Assembly: GCA_011620135.1 (NCBI GenBank)
Contig: WOZS01000035.1
Span: forward strand, 1-52,578
Direction: 5' to 3'
Length of the DNA: 52,578 nucleotides
Origin: Gammaproteobacteria bacterium
Lineage (GTDB): Bacteria > Pseudomonadota > Gammaproteobacteria > WOZS01
The position numbers and the translations under genes were made by a program. Each line of letters begins with the position of its first letter. The stretch's first letter is position 1. This document shows positions 1 through 7,817 of this stretch, piece after piece. The notes below the pieces were generated by a model. That model was not told the origin of the DNA, ran no database searches, and saw only the letters and a program-made list of their open reading frames with translations.

Positions 1-53
1 CCACCATGGACGAGCTCAACAGGGCCATCGGTTATTTCCGGCTGGATGGCTAG
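1..53 (+). CDS. C-terminal tail of a gene cut by the window edge, possibly a methyl-accepting chemotaxis protein
   Basis: The frame is open from the window edge to a TAG at 51-53. It gives about 16 residues ending in LNRAIGYFRLDG. Chemoreceptors often end in a short helix of the form L..AV..FRL, and this tail has that shape. That resemblance is the only support. The body of the gene lies outside the window, so the family cannot be confirmed. Confidence 0.35.
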   Translation, partial: TMDELNRAIGYFRLDG

Positions 54-147
54 GCGGGATTGCCAGGGGTCTGGCCTGCGCATCACGGTGCTGGGGCGTG
101 CTGCGCGTTGGCTCAGGAGATAAGGTGCCGGGCGTGGGCGGTGGCGG

Positions 148-318
148 TCACAGCTCGGTCAGCTCGAACTCTTCCTTGCTGGCCCCGCACTGGGGGCAGG
201 TCCAGTCGGCGGGGATGTCTTCCCACTTGGTCCCTGCCGGAATACCACCTGCGGGGTAGCCCTCCTGTTCATCGTAGATGAAGCCGCAGATGGTGCACAT
301 GTACGTTTTGTAATCCAA
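148..318 (-). CDS. Rubredoxin (56 aa)
   Basis: This is a small cytosolic one-iron electron carrier. The protein reads MDYKTYMCTICGFIYDEQEG and continues to an ELTEL end. It carries both rubredoxin knuckles, CTICG (residues 8-12) and CPQCG (residues 41-45), which supply the four Cys ligands of the iron. The aromatic and Gly pattern between them (FIYDEQEGYPAGGIPAGTKWEDIP) is typical, and the length matches the family's usual 53-56 residues. The start is TTG (316-318), chosen because GGAGG lies 8 bases upstream and DYKTYMC is the normal N-terminus. It is monocistronic and divergent from the ABC genes. A TATAAA on the minus strand near 342-347 could be a -10 box, but no good -35 is seen. The redox partner is unknown. 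Confidence 0.9.
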   Translation of the reverse strand: MDYKTYMCTICGFIYDEQEGYPAGGIPAGTKWEDIPADWTCPQCGASKEEFELTEL

Positions 319-399
319 GATGCGTTCCTCCCCCTAATCGTTTTATACTGAATTGCTTTGCTGGGTCGTCTTTACTGGTCCGGCAGACGCGGACATGAG

Positions 400-429
400 C
401 CAAAAACCAGAAAACCCAAAAACCAGAAA
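400..429 (+). repeat. Two direct copies of an A-rich 14-mer upstream of the ABC exporter
   Basis: CCAAAAACCAGAAA occurs at 400-413 and again at 416-429 (period 16), and a partial third copy follows. It lies in the divergent region between the rubredoxin and the ABC exporter genes. It may be a curved or protein-binding stretch in the exporter leader, or simple slippage. No function is claimed. Confidence 0.5.
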
Positions 430-480
430 CCAAACCGTAGTATAGCAAGATCACCTGCGGGCAAAGAGCAAAAATCCACC

Positions 481-1440
481 ATGATCGATCCCGTGCATGC
501 CCTGTCGCTCCACCAGCTTACCAAGACCTATGCCAATGGCAAGGTGGCCCTCAAGGGTATCTCCCTGCATGTGGAGCAGGGCGAGTTCTTCGCCCTGCTG
601 GGCCCCAACGGGGCTGGCAAATCCACCACCATCGGCATCGTCGCCTCGCTGGTGCGGCCCTCGGGTGGCCTGGTGACGGTCTTCGGGGAGCGTCTCGATC
701 AGAATCCCTATGGCGTCAAGCAGATGCTGGGCGTGGTGCCCCAGGAGATCAACTTCAACCCTTTCGAGAAGGTGGAGCATATCCTCTATACCCAGGGGGG
801 TTATTTCGGCTTGAGTCGCCTGGAACTGCGCGATATCGTGGAGCATCTGCTGCATATCCTGGGCTTGGCCGACAAGCGCCAGCAGCAGGCCAAAGCCCTT
901 TCCGGCGGCATGAAACGCCGCTTGCTGATCGCCCGTGGCCTGGTGCACCGGCCTCGGCTGCTGATCCTGGATGAGCCCACAGCAGGGTTGGACGTGGAGC
1001 TGCGCCTGGGATTGTGGGGCTTTCTCGAAGAGCTCAACCGCAGCGGCACCACCATCATCCTCACCACGCATTACCTGGAGGAAGCAGAGCGCTTGTGCCG
1101 GCAGGTGGCCATCATCGACCATGGCGAGATCATCGCCAACGCCGCCATGCGGTCCCTGCTGGATCAGCTGGACTCGGAAGTGTTCGTGCTCTACCTGTGT
1201 GAGCCACTGGCCGTGCTGTCGTCCCTGGGAGACTTCGGGGTCAAGCTGGTGGACCCGCGGACGTTGGAGGTCTGCGTGGGCCGCGACCAGAACCTCAATG
1301 ACCTGTTCGCACTGCTGGCAGCCCGGGGCATCGTGGTGCATTCCATGCGCAACAAGCAAAACCGGCTGGAAGCCCTGTTCACGCGTCTGGTGGGCATCGG
1401 GGAGCAGGCCCAGCCCGCAACAAGGCAGGTGGCGGTATGA
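481..1440 (+). CDS. ABC-2 type transporter, ATP-binding subunit (YadG-like, 319 aa)
   Basis: This is the cytoplasmic ATPase of an ABC exporter. The motifs occur in order: Walker A GPNGAGKST (41-49), Q-loop Gln88 (VVPQE), signature LSGGM (140-144), Walker B LLILDE followed by the D-loop (160-171), and switch His197 (TTHYLEE). The roughly 100-residue C-terminal tail is typical of DrrA/YadG-type ATPases. The next gene is the matching permease and overlaps it by ATGA, so the two are translationally coupled. The start at 481 is chosen because homologues begin about 10 residues before the first strand. The frame is open further upstream, but that part is low-complexity and unlike the family. The Shine-Dalgarno sequence is weak. 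Substrate is unknown; relatives export drugs, lipids or polysaccharides. Confidence 0.9.
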   Translation: MIDPVHALSLHQLTKTYANGKVALKGISLHVEQGEFFALLGPNGAGKSTTIGIVASLVRPSGGLVTVFGERLDQNPYGVKQMLGVVPQEINFNPFEKVEHILYTQGGYFGLSRLELRDIVEHLLHILGLADKRQQQAKALSGGMKRRLLIARGLVHRPRLLILDEPTAGLDVELRLGLWGFLEELNRSGTTIILTTHYLEEAERLCRQVAIIDHGEIIANAAMRSLLDQLDSEVFVLYLCEPLAVLSSLGDFGVKLVDPRTLEVCVGRDQNLNDLFALLAARGIVVHSMRNKQNRLEALFTRLVGIGEQAQPATRQVAV

Positions 1441-2231
1441 ACCAGGTGGTCCTGAAACCGCTGCGCCAGGTGTTTTGGCATGCCTTCTGGGCCATCGCAG
1501 CCAAGGAGACCAGGCGCTATACCCGCATCTGGATCCAGACGCTGGTGCCGCCGGCCATCACCATGACGCTGTATTTCCTGATCTTCGGCCACCTCATCGG
1601 CTCGCGCATCCCGCAGATCGACGGGGTGAGCTACATGGCCTTCATTGTGCCGGGCATCGTGATGATGGCGGTGATCACCAGCAGCTATGCCAATGTCACC
1701 TCGTCGTTCTTTGGGGCCAAGATGAACCGCTACGTGGAGGAGATGTTGGTGGCCCCGGTCTCCAACAACGTCATTTTGCTGGGTTTCGTTTGCGGAGGGG
1801 TGGGTCGCGGCCTGTTGGTGGGTCTGGTGGTGCTGCTGATTGCCCTGTGCTTCACCCACCTGCCCATGACCCACTGGCTGGTCACGCTGTCGGTCATTTT
1901 CCTGACCGCGGTGCTGTTTGCCCTGGGGGGTTTCATCAATGCGGTCTATGCCAGGAAGTTCGATGACATCGCCATCGTTCCCAATTTCGTGCTGACGCCC
2001 ATCACCTATCTCGGTGGGGTGTTCTATTCGCTGCACATGTTGCCGCCCTTCTGGCGCGGCCTGTCCCACCTCAATCCCGTGGTCTACATGGTCAATGCCT
2101 TCCGCTATGGCATGGTGGGGGTGGCCGATGTGCCCATCGGGCTTGCCTATGGTATTTTGTTGCTGACCATCGCCGTGTTCTATTTCTATGCGTGGCGGCT
2201 GCTGCGCGACGGTGTGGGGTTGCGCGGCTGA
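1437..2231 (+). CDS. ABC-2 type transporter, permease subunit (YadH-like, 264 aa)
   Basis: This is the inner-membrane partner of the preceding ATPase. The start ATG overlaps the ATPase stop (ATGA at 1437-1440). The protein has the ABC-2 membrane layout: a short amphipathic N-terminus with FWAIAAKETRRYTR, then about six hydrophobic segments. The family motif with VPGIVMMAVITSSYAN lies before the third segment, and PITYLGGVFYSLHMLPPFWR in the last third is the characteristic ABC-2 signature near the C-terminus. The length of 264 is normal (E. coli YadH has 256). It presumably works as a homodimer with two copies of the ATPase. The exported substrate cannot be read from the sequence. Confidence 0.88.
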   Translation: MNQVVLKPLRQVFWHAFWAIAAKETRRYTRIWIQTLVPPAITMTLYFLIFGHLIGSRIPQIDGVSYMAFIVPGIVMMAVITSSYANVTSSFFGAKMNRYVEEMLVAPVSNNVILLGFVCGGVGRGLLVGLVVLLIALCFTHLPMTHWLVTLSVIFLTAVLFALGGFINAVYARKFDDIAIVPNFVLTPITYLGGVFYSLHMLPPFWRGLSHLNPVVYMVNAFRYGMVGVADVPIGLAYGILLLTIAVFYFYAWRLLRDGVGLRG

Positions 2232-2239
2232 CAGGCCCC

Positions 2240-2917
2240 GTGCGCCAGCAGGACCAGACCTTGCAGACGGTGCGCATCTGGGATGGGCCGCTGCGGCTCT
2301 TTCACTGGCTGCTGGTGGCAGTGGTGGTGGCCATGTATGTGACCGGCTGGCTGGGTATCGAGGCCCGGCTGTGGCACATGCGTCTGGGGTATGCCCTTGG
2401 AGCGCTGCTGGGCTTCCGTCTCACCTGGGGCTTCCTGGGGGGGCGCTACAGTCGCTTCCGGGCCTTTTGCTATGGTCCTGCCACTGCCTGGCGCCATGCC
2501 CGCCACCTGCTGTCCGGCACCAAGGCACCGCCTGGAGTGGGCCATAATCCACTGGGCAGCTATATGGTCTTTCTGCTGCTGCTGCTGCTGGCAGCACAGC
2601 TGGCCACTGGCCTGTGCGCCAGCGATGACATCCTTTTTCAGGGGCCTTTGCATCACCTGCTGCCGGTGCGGTGGGGCCGCCTGCTGAGCCGCTGGCACAG
2701 CTGGCAGAGCAATGTGCTGCTGGCGGCCGTGGCGGTGCATGTCCTGGCCATCCTTCTCTACTGGGCCAAAGGCGAGAACCTTGTCAAACCCATGTGCAGC
2801 GGCTGGAAGGATGTGCCTGCCGGTACGCCGCAAACCGCCAACCTGTGGGAGCGCGGGATGACGCTGCTGGCCCTGTGGCTGTTGGCCGTGTCTATCCTGC
2901 TGCTGGCCTATGGCTAG
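2240..2917 (+). CDS. Cytochrome b561-family diheme membrane protein (about 225 aa)
   Basis: This is a four-helix cytochrome b of the b561 / Ni-Fe hydrogenase cytochrome b type, which passes electrons between quinones and a partner. Helix 1 carries RLFHWLLV, and the last region carries HSWQSNVLLAAVAVHV and then AILLYWAKGENLV. These His residues are in the usual heme-ligand positions, and the loop LLGFRLTWGFLGGRYSRF is typical of the family. The frame opens at ATG 2192, 40 bases inside the permease gene. GTG 2240 is preferred because it removes the overlap and leaves a normal N-terminus; TTG 2261 is also possible. It may be cotranscribed with the ABC genes. It converges on recN with only 24 bases between, and no terminator was seen there. 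Confidence 0.82.
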   Translation: MRQQDQTLQTVRIWDGPLRLFHWLLVAVVVAMYVTGWLGIEARLWHMRLGYALGALLGFRLTWGFLGGRYSRFRAFCYGPATAWRHARHLLSGTKAPPGVGHNPLGSYMVFLLLLLLAAQLATGLCASDDILFQGPLHHLLPVRWGRLLSRWHSWQSNVLLAAVAVHVLAILLYWAKGENLVKPMCSGWKDVPAGTPQTANLWERGMTLLALWLLAVSILLLAYG

Positions 2918-2941
2918 GCTGTCAGGGTTCTTTTGGAAAAC

Positions 2942-4639
2942 TCATTCGTGGTCAGCCAGGAGCTGGCGTTGCTGGCCCATGGCCAGCAGCTCCTGGGCAT
3001 GCTGCTTGACAGCGGCGGTGATCTCGAGCCCGCCAAGCATCCGTGCCAGCTCATGGAGGCGCTGCTCGCCATGGAGAACCTGGGCCTGCAACGTGGTGGC
3101 GTGCGCCCCCATCTCCTTGCTCACCTGCAGGTGCCAGCTGGCAAAGGCCGCCACCTGGGGCAGGTGAGTGACGCAGATCACCTGCCGGTTGGCGGCAAGC
3201 CGGGCCAGCAACAGGCCGACCATCTGAGCGGTGGCTCCGCCGATACCCACATCCACCTCGTCGAAAACCATGGTGGCCGATTCATCGGCGGCAATGCAGC
3301 TGTGGATGGCAAGACTCAGGCGGGAAAGCTCGCCGCCAGAAGCCACCTGCGGCAATGGTTTGGGTGGTTCCCCAGGATTCATGGTGGCCAGGACGAGGAT
3401 GCTATCCCACCCATGGGGTGTCACCGTCGCATGATCGTCACCCAGGCGCTGTACCTGAAATTGGATCAGGGCCCGGGGCATTCCCAGGCGCTGCGCTACC
3501 ATGGAGACCTGCTGGGAGAGACGTTCAGCGCCTTCCCGACGGCTGGCGCTGAGTTCGGAGGCCGCCTTGTTGTAGGCTATCACGGCCCCTGCCAGCTCTT
3601 CCCTGCATCTGGCCAGTTCCAGGTCATGACCCTCTGTGGTGGTCTGCTCGTGCCTGAGGGAGGCCAGCACGGTATGCAGTTGGCCTGCTGGCACGTCATG
3701 GCGCCGGGCCAGCTCGGCAAAGGCAAAACGGCGTTCCTCCAGGGTCCGCAGGCGCGACGGATCCAGATCCAGGTCGTGCTGCAGGTGGCGCAGGGTACGC
3801 AGCGCATCGCCAAGAGCGCTGGAAACAGCCTCCAGCTCGGCCACGGGGCCGGCAAGCTCCCTGGACAGGGGCAGGGCATGGCGCAGGTGCTGCAGTGCCC
3901 TGGCCAGCAGGCCGCTGGCGTTGGGATCCTCGTCTTCGGCGAGCGCAAGGCTGCTGCGCAGTGCCTCGAGGATCTGTTCCTTGGCGCGCAGCGTGCGGCA
4001 GAGTTCCTCCAGTTCCTCTGCTTCACCGGGCTGGGGATCCAGGGCAGTGAGGTCCCTGATGGCCTGCTGCAGCATGAGCTGCCTGTGTGCCTGCTCGGCG
4101 TTTGCTGCCTCCAGCTGGGTCAGGCGTTGTTCGATGAACCGCAGGCGATGGTAGCGTTCCGCTACCAGGTTGGTCAGGCGCATGTGATCGCAGAAGGCAT
4201 CCAGCAACATGCGCTGCTGCGCCGGGCGCAGCAGCAGGTGATGCTCGTGCTGGCCATGCAGATCCACCAGCAGGTCTCCCACGGCGCGCAGTTGCTGGGC
4301 GGTGCTGGGATGGCCATTGATCCAGGCGCGCAACCGGCCGTCGGGTCGCAGGATACGGCGCAGGATGCATGTGTTGCCATCGGCCAGCTCCTGTTCCTCA
4401 AGATGACGCTGCACCCGGGGCTGGCGTGAGAGATCGAAGACGGCGCTGACCTCGGCTTCTTTCTGGCCGTTGCGGATGAGAGTCGCATCGGCGCGATCGC
4501 CGATGGCAAGCCCCAGGGCTGTCACCAGAAGGGATTTCCCAGAACCGGTCTCGCCGCTGACCACACACAAGCCCTGGCCATACTCGATCTGCATGTGATC
4601 TACCAGGGCCATGTTGCGGATGAGGAGTTGGTGGAGCAT
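2942..4639 (-). CDS. recN: DNA repair protein RecN (565 aa)
   Basis: RecN is an SMC-like ATPase that acts at double-strand breaks in recombinational repair. The N-terminus LLIRNMALVDHMQIEYGQGL and Walker A GETGSGKS (29-36) are diagnostic. A long charged coiled-coil-like middle follows, including QLRAVGDLLVDLHGQHEHH. The C-terminal half has the ABC signature ASGGELSRLSLAI and Walker B-like TMVFDEVDVGIGG, then the switch region VICVTHLPQVAA. The length is close to E. coli RecN (553). It lies 21 bases downstream of nadK on the same strand, a nadK-recN pair also found in enterobacteria. No LexA box was recognised in front of this pair. Confidence 0.96.
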   Translation of the reverse strand: MLHQLLIRNMALVDHMQIEYGQGLCVVSGETGSGKSLLVTALGLAIGDRADATLIRNGQKEAEVSAVFDLSRQPRVQRHLEEQELADGNTCILRRILRPDGRLRAWINGHPSTAQQLRAVGDLLVDLHGQHEHHLLLRPAQQRMLLDAFCDHMRLTNLVAERYHRLRFIEQRLTQLEAANAEQAHRQLMLQQAIRDLTALDPQPGEAEELEELCRTLRAKEQILEALRSSLALAEDEDPNASGLLARALQHLRHALPLSRELAGPVAELEAVSSALGDALRTLRHLQHDLDLDPSRLRTLEERRFAFAELARRHDVPAGQLHTVLASLRHEQTTTEGHDLELARCREELAGAVIAYNKAASELSASRREGAERLSQQVSMVAQRLGMPRALIQFQVQRLGDDHATVTPHGWDSILVLATMNPGEPPKPLPQVASGGELSRLSLAIHSCIAADESATMVFDEVDVGIGGATAQMVGLLLARLAANRQVICVTHLPQVAAFASWHLQVSKEMGAHATTLQAQVLHGEQRLHELARMLGGLEITAAVKQHAQELLAMGQQRQLLADHE

Positions 4640-4660
4640 GGGTGTCGGGTTGCAGGGGCG

Positions 4661-5569
4661 TCAGGATGGGGTTGGCGGGGATTGGTTGCTGTGCTGCGGG
4701 GGCGAACCCCACAACAGCTTGTGACGCAGCCGCTGGAAGTAATTGTAACCCTGTGGATGCAATAGGGATATGCGATGCTCGGAGACGGTGATCTCCACGA
4801 ATTCATCTGGGGCCAGCTGATGGCGGTGATGCCCATCCCACATCACCAGGGCGCTGCCCGCTTGCAGATGAAAGGCCACCGTGGCCCGGGCAGGCAGCAC
4901 CAATGAGCGGTCACTGAGCGTATGGGGGCAGATGGGTACCACCACCATGCCATCGACATCCGGATGCAGGATTGGGCCGCCACTGGAAAGAGCATACGCT
5001 GTGGACCCGGTGGGCGTGGCGCACAGCAGGCCATCGGCGCGATGCTGGCTGATCCATTCTTGGTCGATGGCCAAAGAGCATTCGATGATGCGCCCCGGCT
5101 CGGCCTTGAGCAGGCAGACCTCATTGAGTGCCACGCGCCTCAGGCGTTCCTCCCGCCCGCCGAGGATGCGGCCCGAGAGCAGCATGCGCTGTTCCAGCCG
5201 GCCTCGACCATCGAGTATGTCGCCCAGGGATCGCTCCAGATCATTCGACGAGAGATCACTCAGAAAGCCCAGTCGCCCCAGATTGATGCCCAGCAGGGGG
5301 ATCCGCCAGGCCGCAGCGGCGGCGGCCATGCGCAGGAAAGTGCCATCACCTCCCAGGACGATGATCAACTCGCTGCCCTGGGCGTGGTGTTGGAGGTCCT
5401 CGGTCAGGTTGGCTGGCTCAAGGGGCGGGGTGCTGGCATGCGTCCAGCCGAACGACGTGGCCTGGACATGGCGGTGCGCCAGAAAGCGCAGGATGGCTTG
5501 CGCGGTGTCCTCGAACAGAGGATTGCCGGCATCGCCTGCGACGACGACGCGTTGGATCGGTTTGGACAT
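4661..5569 (-). CDS. nadK: NAD kinase (302 aa)
   Basis: NadK phosphorylates NAD to NADP with ATP or polyphosphate in the cytosol. The nucleotide motif GGDGT is at residues 73-77. The NE motif (149-150, VALNEV) and the region DGLLCATPTGSTAYALSSGG (179-198) form the NAD site, and the order and length match E. coli NadK (292). The start ATG at 5567-5569 gives MSKPIQRVVV, a normal N-terminus. It heads the nadK-recN unit and is divergent from hrcA across a 312-base gap. The last 15 or so residues (SPPQHSNQSPPTPS) are low-complexity and probably disordered. Confidence 0.96.
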   Translation of the reverse strand: MSKPIQRVVVAGDAGNPLFEDTAQAILRFLAHRHVQATSFGWTHASTPPLEPANLTEDLQHHAQGSELIIVLGGDGTFLRMAAAAAAWRIPLLGINLGRLGFLSDLSSNDLERSLGDILDGRGRLEQRMLLSGRILGGREERLRRVALNEVCLLKAEPGRIIECSLAIDQEWISQHRADGLLCATPTGSTAYALSSGGPILHPDVDGMVVVPICPHTLSDRSLVLPARATVAFHLQAGSALVMWDGHHRHQLAPDEFVEITVSEHRISLLHPQGYNYFQRLRHKLLWGSPPQHSNQSPPTPS

Positions 5570-5881
5570 GATGGCAGTCGTCCCCTGGGGATGGCGCTAT
5601 GGAAACGGCGCACAAGCCAGTATGCTAACATGGTTCGATTCCAAGAGCTGCCAAGGGAGGCTGATCCTTCCAGCCTGCATGGGAGCCGTGTTCCCCGGCA
5701 GAACCGAGGACAAGGGCGCACCCGCGGCAGACCGTTGCATACATCGATTGTTTGCAGTTAGATTAATAACAACCTGTGCACTTATCCGGTATCCGGTAGG
5801 GGCGACGGCGGATGAGTGGCGCGGTGTGTCATAGGGGTTCATGTTGGCGAGGGCGCGAAGCATGGGGGTTGCAGGAGTGCC
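5570..5881. other. Divergent intergenic region nadK / hrcA
   Basis: No convincing gene is seen here. An AT-rich island at about 5744-5772 stands out from its GC-rich surroundings and is the likeliest promoter location. The best plus-strand match is TTGCAT (5735-5740), an 18-base gap and TAGATT (5759-5764), which is weak. A 7-mer TATCCGG is repeated twice at 5783-5796. No CIRCE element (TTAGCACTC-N9-GAGTGCTAA) is visible, although HrcA is encoded next door. Open frames on both strands here have no family resemblance. Confidence 0.6.
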
Positions 5882-6955
5882 ATGCGCGGTGTAATGAACG
5901 TGCAAGATCTTGATGCGCGCTACAACCATCTGTTCAAGGTGCTGGTGGAGTTGCACATCAGCGAAGGGGAGCCCATTGGATCACGCACGCTGGCCCGGGA
6001 ATGCAACCTGACCCTGAGTGCCGCCACGGTACGCAACATCCTGGCCGACCTGGAGGAGCTGGGGCTGGTGGAGGCTCCGCATGCCTCGGCAGGTCGGGTG
6101 CCCACCACCAAGGGGTATCGCTACTTCATCGATACCTTGCTTGATGCCACCTCCATTGCCCAGGGCACCCAGGAAGAGACCCGCTTGCTCATGGACGATC
6201 GCCTGTTGGCCATGGCGGACAAGGACCTGGTGGCTCTGCTGATGGAAGTATCTGGTGCCATCGCCAGTGCCGTCAAGATGGTGGCCCTGGTAACGAGGCC
6301 CAAGCGGGAGCATGCCGCCATCCGCCATGTGGAGTTCTTGAATCTTTCCGAGAACCGTGTACTGGCGATCCTGGTCTTCAGCAATTATGACGTGGAAAAC
6401 CGCATTCTGTGTGTCAACCACACCTTCAGCGATGTCGAGCTGGAATGGGCAAGCAACTATCTCAGCGAAGCCTTTCGGGGTTGTGACCTGCTGACCGCTC
6501 GTCACCGCCTGGTGGATGAGCTCGACAAGACCCATTCCATGTTGAGCCAGTGGATGCGGTCTTCCGTGAGCATGGCCATGGCGTTGCTGGCTGGCGAGGA
6601 AGAGGAAGCAACCGACTGTTTCATTGCCGGCGAGTGGCATCTGCTGTCCTGCAAGGAACTGCAGGACATGGCCAAGCTCGAGGAGCTGTTTCGCACCCTG
6701 GACGCCAAGCGTGAGTTGCTGCATCTCCTGGAACAGTGCATTGCGGCGGGCAAGATGCAGGTCTTCATCGGCGGTGAACTGGAAATCAGTTCGTTCGAGG
6801 ATCTGAGCATGGTCAGCGCCCCCTATCAGGTGCAGGGGCGTACCCAGGGTGTGCTCGCTGCCCTGGGGCCACGGCGCATGCCTTATGAACGGGTCATCCC
6901 CACCGTCAATCTCGGTGCCCAGTTGCTGGGTGCCATCTTGAATTGCCGTCACTGA
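5882..6955 (+). CDS. hrcA: Heat-inducible transcription repressor HrcA (357 aa)
   Basis: HrcA represses chaperone genes by binding CIRCE, with GroEL helping it fold. The N-terminal winged helix includes EGEPIGSRTLARECNLTLSAATVRN and LEELGLVEAPHASAGRVPTTKGYRYF, both highly characteristic. The C-terminal half carries the GAF-like domain, including FIGGELEISSFEDLSMVSAPY and the end GPRRMPYERVIPTVNLG. The start ATG 5882 is chosen because AGGAG (5873-5877) lies 4 bases upstream. ATG 5894, in the same frame, would give the more compact start MNVQDLDARY. The gene heads grpE-dnaK, but the promoter for those genes seems to lie at its 3' end. Confidence 0.95.
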   Translation: MRGVMNVQDLDARYNHLFKVLVELHISEGEPIGSRTLARECNLTLSAATVRNILADLEELGLVEAPHASAGRVPTTKGYRYFIDTLLDATSIAQGTQEETRLLMDDRLLAMADKDLVALLMEVSGAIASAVKMVALVTRPKREHAAIRHVEFLNLSENRVLAILVFSNYDVENRILCVNHTFSDVELEWASNYLSEAFRGCDLLTARHRLVDELDKTHSMLSQWMRSSVSMAMALLAGEEEEATDCFIAGEWHLLSCKELQDMAKLEELFRTLDAKRELLHLLEQCIAAGKMQVFIGGELEISSFEDLSMVSAPYQVQGRTQGVLAALGPRRMPYERVIPTVNLGAQLLGAILNCRH

Positions 6956-6965
6956 GCCCCAATCT
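6937..6965 (+). promoter_or_regulatory. Candidate sigma32 (RpoH) heat-shock promoter for grpE-dnaK
   Basis: CTTGAAT (6937-6943) is followed after 13 bases by CCCCAATCT (6957-6965). The sigma32 consensus is CTTGAAA, 11-15 bases, CCCCATNT. The -35 half matches at six of seven positions and the -10 half keeps the CCCCA core. It overlaps the last codons of hrcA and would place the transcript start about 75 bases before grpE. This is a pattern match only. Confidence 0.5.
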
Positions 6966-6991
6966 TCTAGTTTAGGGCAGAGAGCCAGGTG

Positions 6992-7017
6992 CGCCTCCCC
7001 ATGGCCAGGAGGAGGCG
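6992..7017 (+). other. Hairpin in the hrcA-grpE leader
   Basis: CGCCTCC (6992-6998) pairs with GGAGGCG (7011-7017) across a 12-base loop. No T tract follows, so it is not an intrinsic terminator. It lies in the predicted grpE leader, about 20 bases before the Shine-Dalgarno region, and could influence translation or RNA processing. This is inference. Confidence 0.35.
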
Positions 7018-7047
7018 GGCCGCGCGTCATTTCCATGGAGGAGCAGC

Positions 7048-7716
7048 ATGATGTGGGATGAAGAGACCGCAAGGCGTGAAGCGCATCATTCATTGCCTGC
7101 CGAGGCAGAGGGACGGGGCGATGGGTTGGCGCCCGCTGGGCAGGATGACCCCGGACCAGTTGGCGGGGCGCTGGATGCCGACGAGAGGGCCATGCTGCAC
7201 CGCCAGTTGGAAGAAGCCATCAAGAAGGCCGAGGAGCACTGGGCGCTCTATGTGCGTACCCGGGCCGACGCTGAAAACACCATACGCCGTGCCGAACGTG
7301 AGGCAGACAATGCGCGGCGCTTCGCCCTCGAGCGCTTTGTGCAGGAGCTCCTTCCAGTGAAGGATAGCCTGGAGCTGGGAGCCCAGGCGGTGTTGCAGGC
7401 TGAACAGACCATGCCCGCCGAGGAATGGCAGCGTCTGCACTCCTTGCTGGAAGGTTCCGGGCTGACGTTGCGCCTGCTGACAGGCATCCTGGAGCGCCAT
7501 GGGGTGCGAGAGATCAATCCTCTGGGTGAGGCGTTCGATCCAACGCACCATGAAGCGGTGGCCATGGAGAGTCACCCCGAGCTGCCTGCCCATCATGTGG
7601 TGCGGGTCATGCAGAAGGGATACGCGCTGCATGACCGGCTGCTGCGTCCGGCCATGGTGGTGGTGGCGAGCCCGGCTCCGACGGAGAGCGGTACCGAGGG
7701 CGATGGCGTGGAATAG
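7048..7716 (+). CDS. grpE: Nucleotide exchange factor GrpE (222 aa)
   Basis: GrpE is a cytosolic dimer that releases ADP from DnaK. After a variable acidic N-terminus (about residues 1-50), the long coiled-coil helix includes EEHWALYVRTRADAENTIRR and continues READNARRFALERFVQELLPVKDSLE, the most conserved part of GrpE. The C-terminal beta domain includes GVREINPLGEAFDPTHHEAV and VVRVMQKGYALHDRLLRPAMV, which is the family signature. The length is normal. A strong GGAGGAG (7037-7043) precedes the two tandem ATG codons (7048 and 7051); the second has the better spacing. It lies between hrcA and dnaK and probably starts at the sigma32-like promoter. Confidence 0.96.
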   Translation: MMWDEETARREAHHSLPAEAEGRGDGLAPAGQDDPGPVGGALDADERAMLHRQLEEAIKKAEEHWALYVRTRADAENTIRRAEREADNARRFALERFVQELLPVKDSLELGAQAVLQAEQTMPAEEWQRLHSLLEGSGLTLRLLTGILERHGVREINPLGEAFDPTHHEAVAMESHPELPAHHVVRVMQKGYALHDRLLRPAMVVVASPAPTESGTEGDGVE

Positions 7717-7723
7717 CCCGGTT

Positions 7724-7751
7724 TTTCCTTGTGGACATGCCTGCAAGGAAA
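7724..7751 (+). other. 8-bp inverted repeat in the grpE-dnaK spacer
   Basis: TTTCCTTG (7724-7731) and CAAGGAAA (7744-7751) form a perfect 8-bp inverted repeat around 12 bases. It stands between grpE (ends 7716) and dnaK (starts 7818). No T run follows, so termination is unlikely. It does not match CIRCE in sequence or spacing. A hairpin protecting or processing the dnaK mRNA end is possible, and so is a protein-binding site. Confidence 0.45.
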
Positions 7752-7817
7752 GACGATGGCAGAAACGAAGATAACGAAGAAACATAGGGGCCTGTTGAGG
7801 TTTGGAGAAGGAAGATT

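Noticed and set aside
2933-4429. 498-codon plus-strand frame opposite recN
   Set aside because: RecN motifs are unmistakable on the minus strand, and this frame has low-complexity composition without motifs.
5597-5956. Minus-strand 119-codon frame across the nadK-hrcA gap
   Set aside because: It runs into hrcA, lacks family resemblance and a ribosome site, and the region is better explained as a promoter zone.
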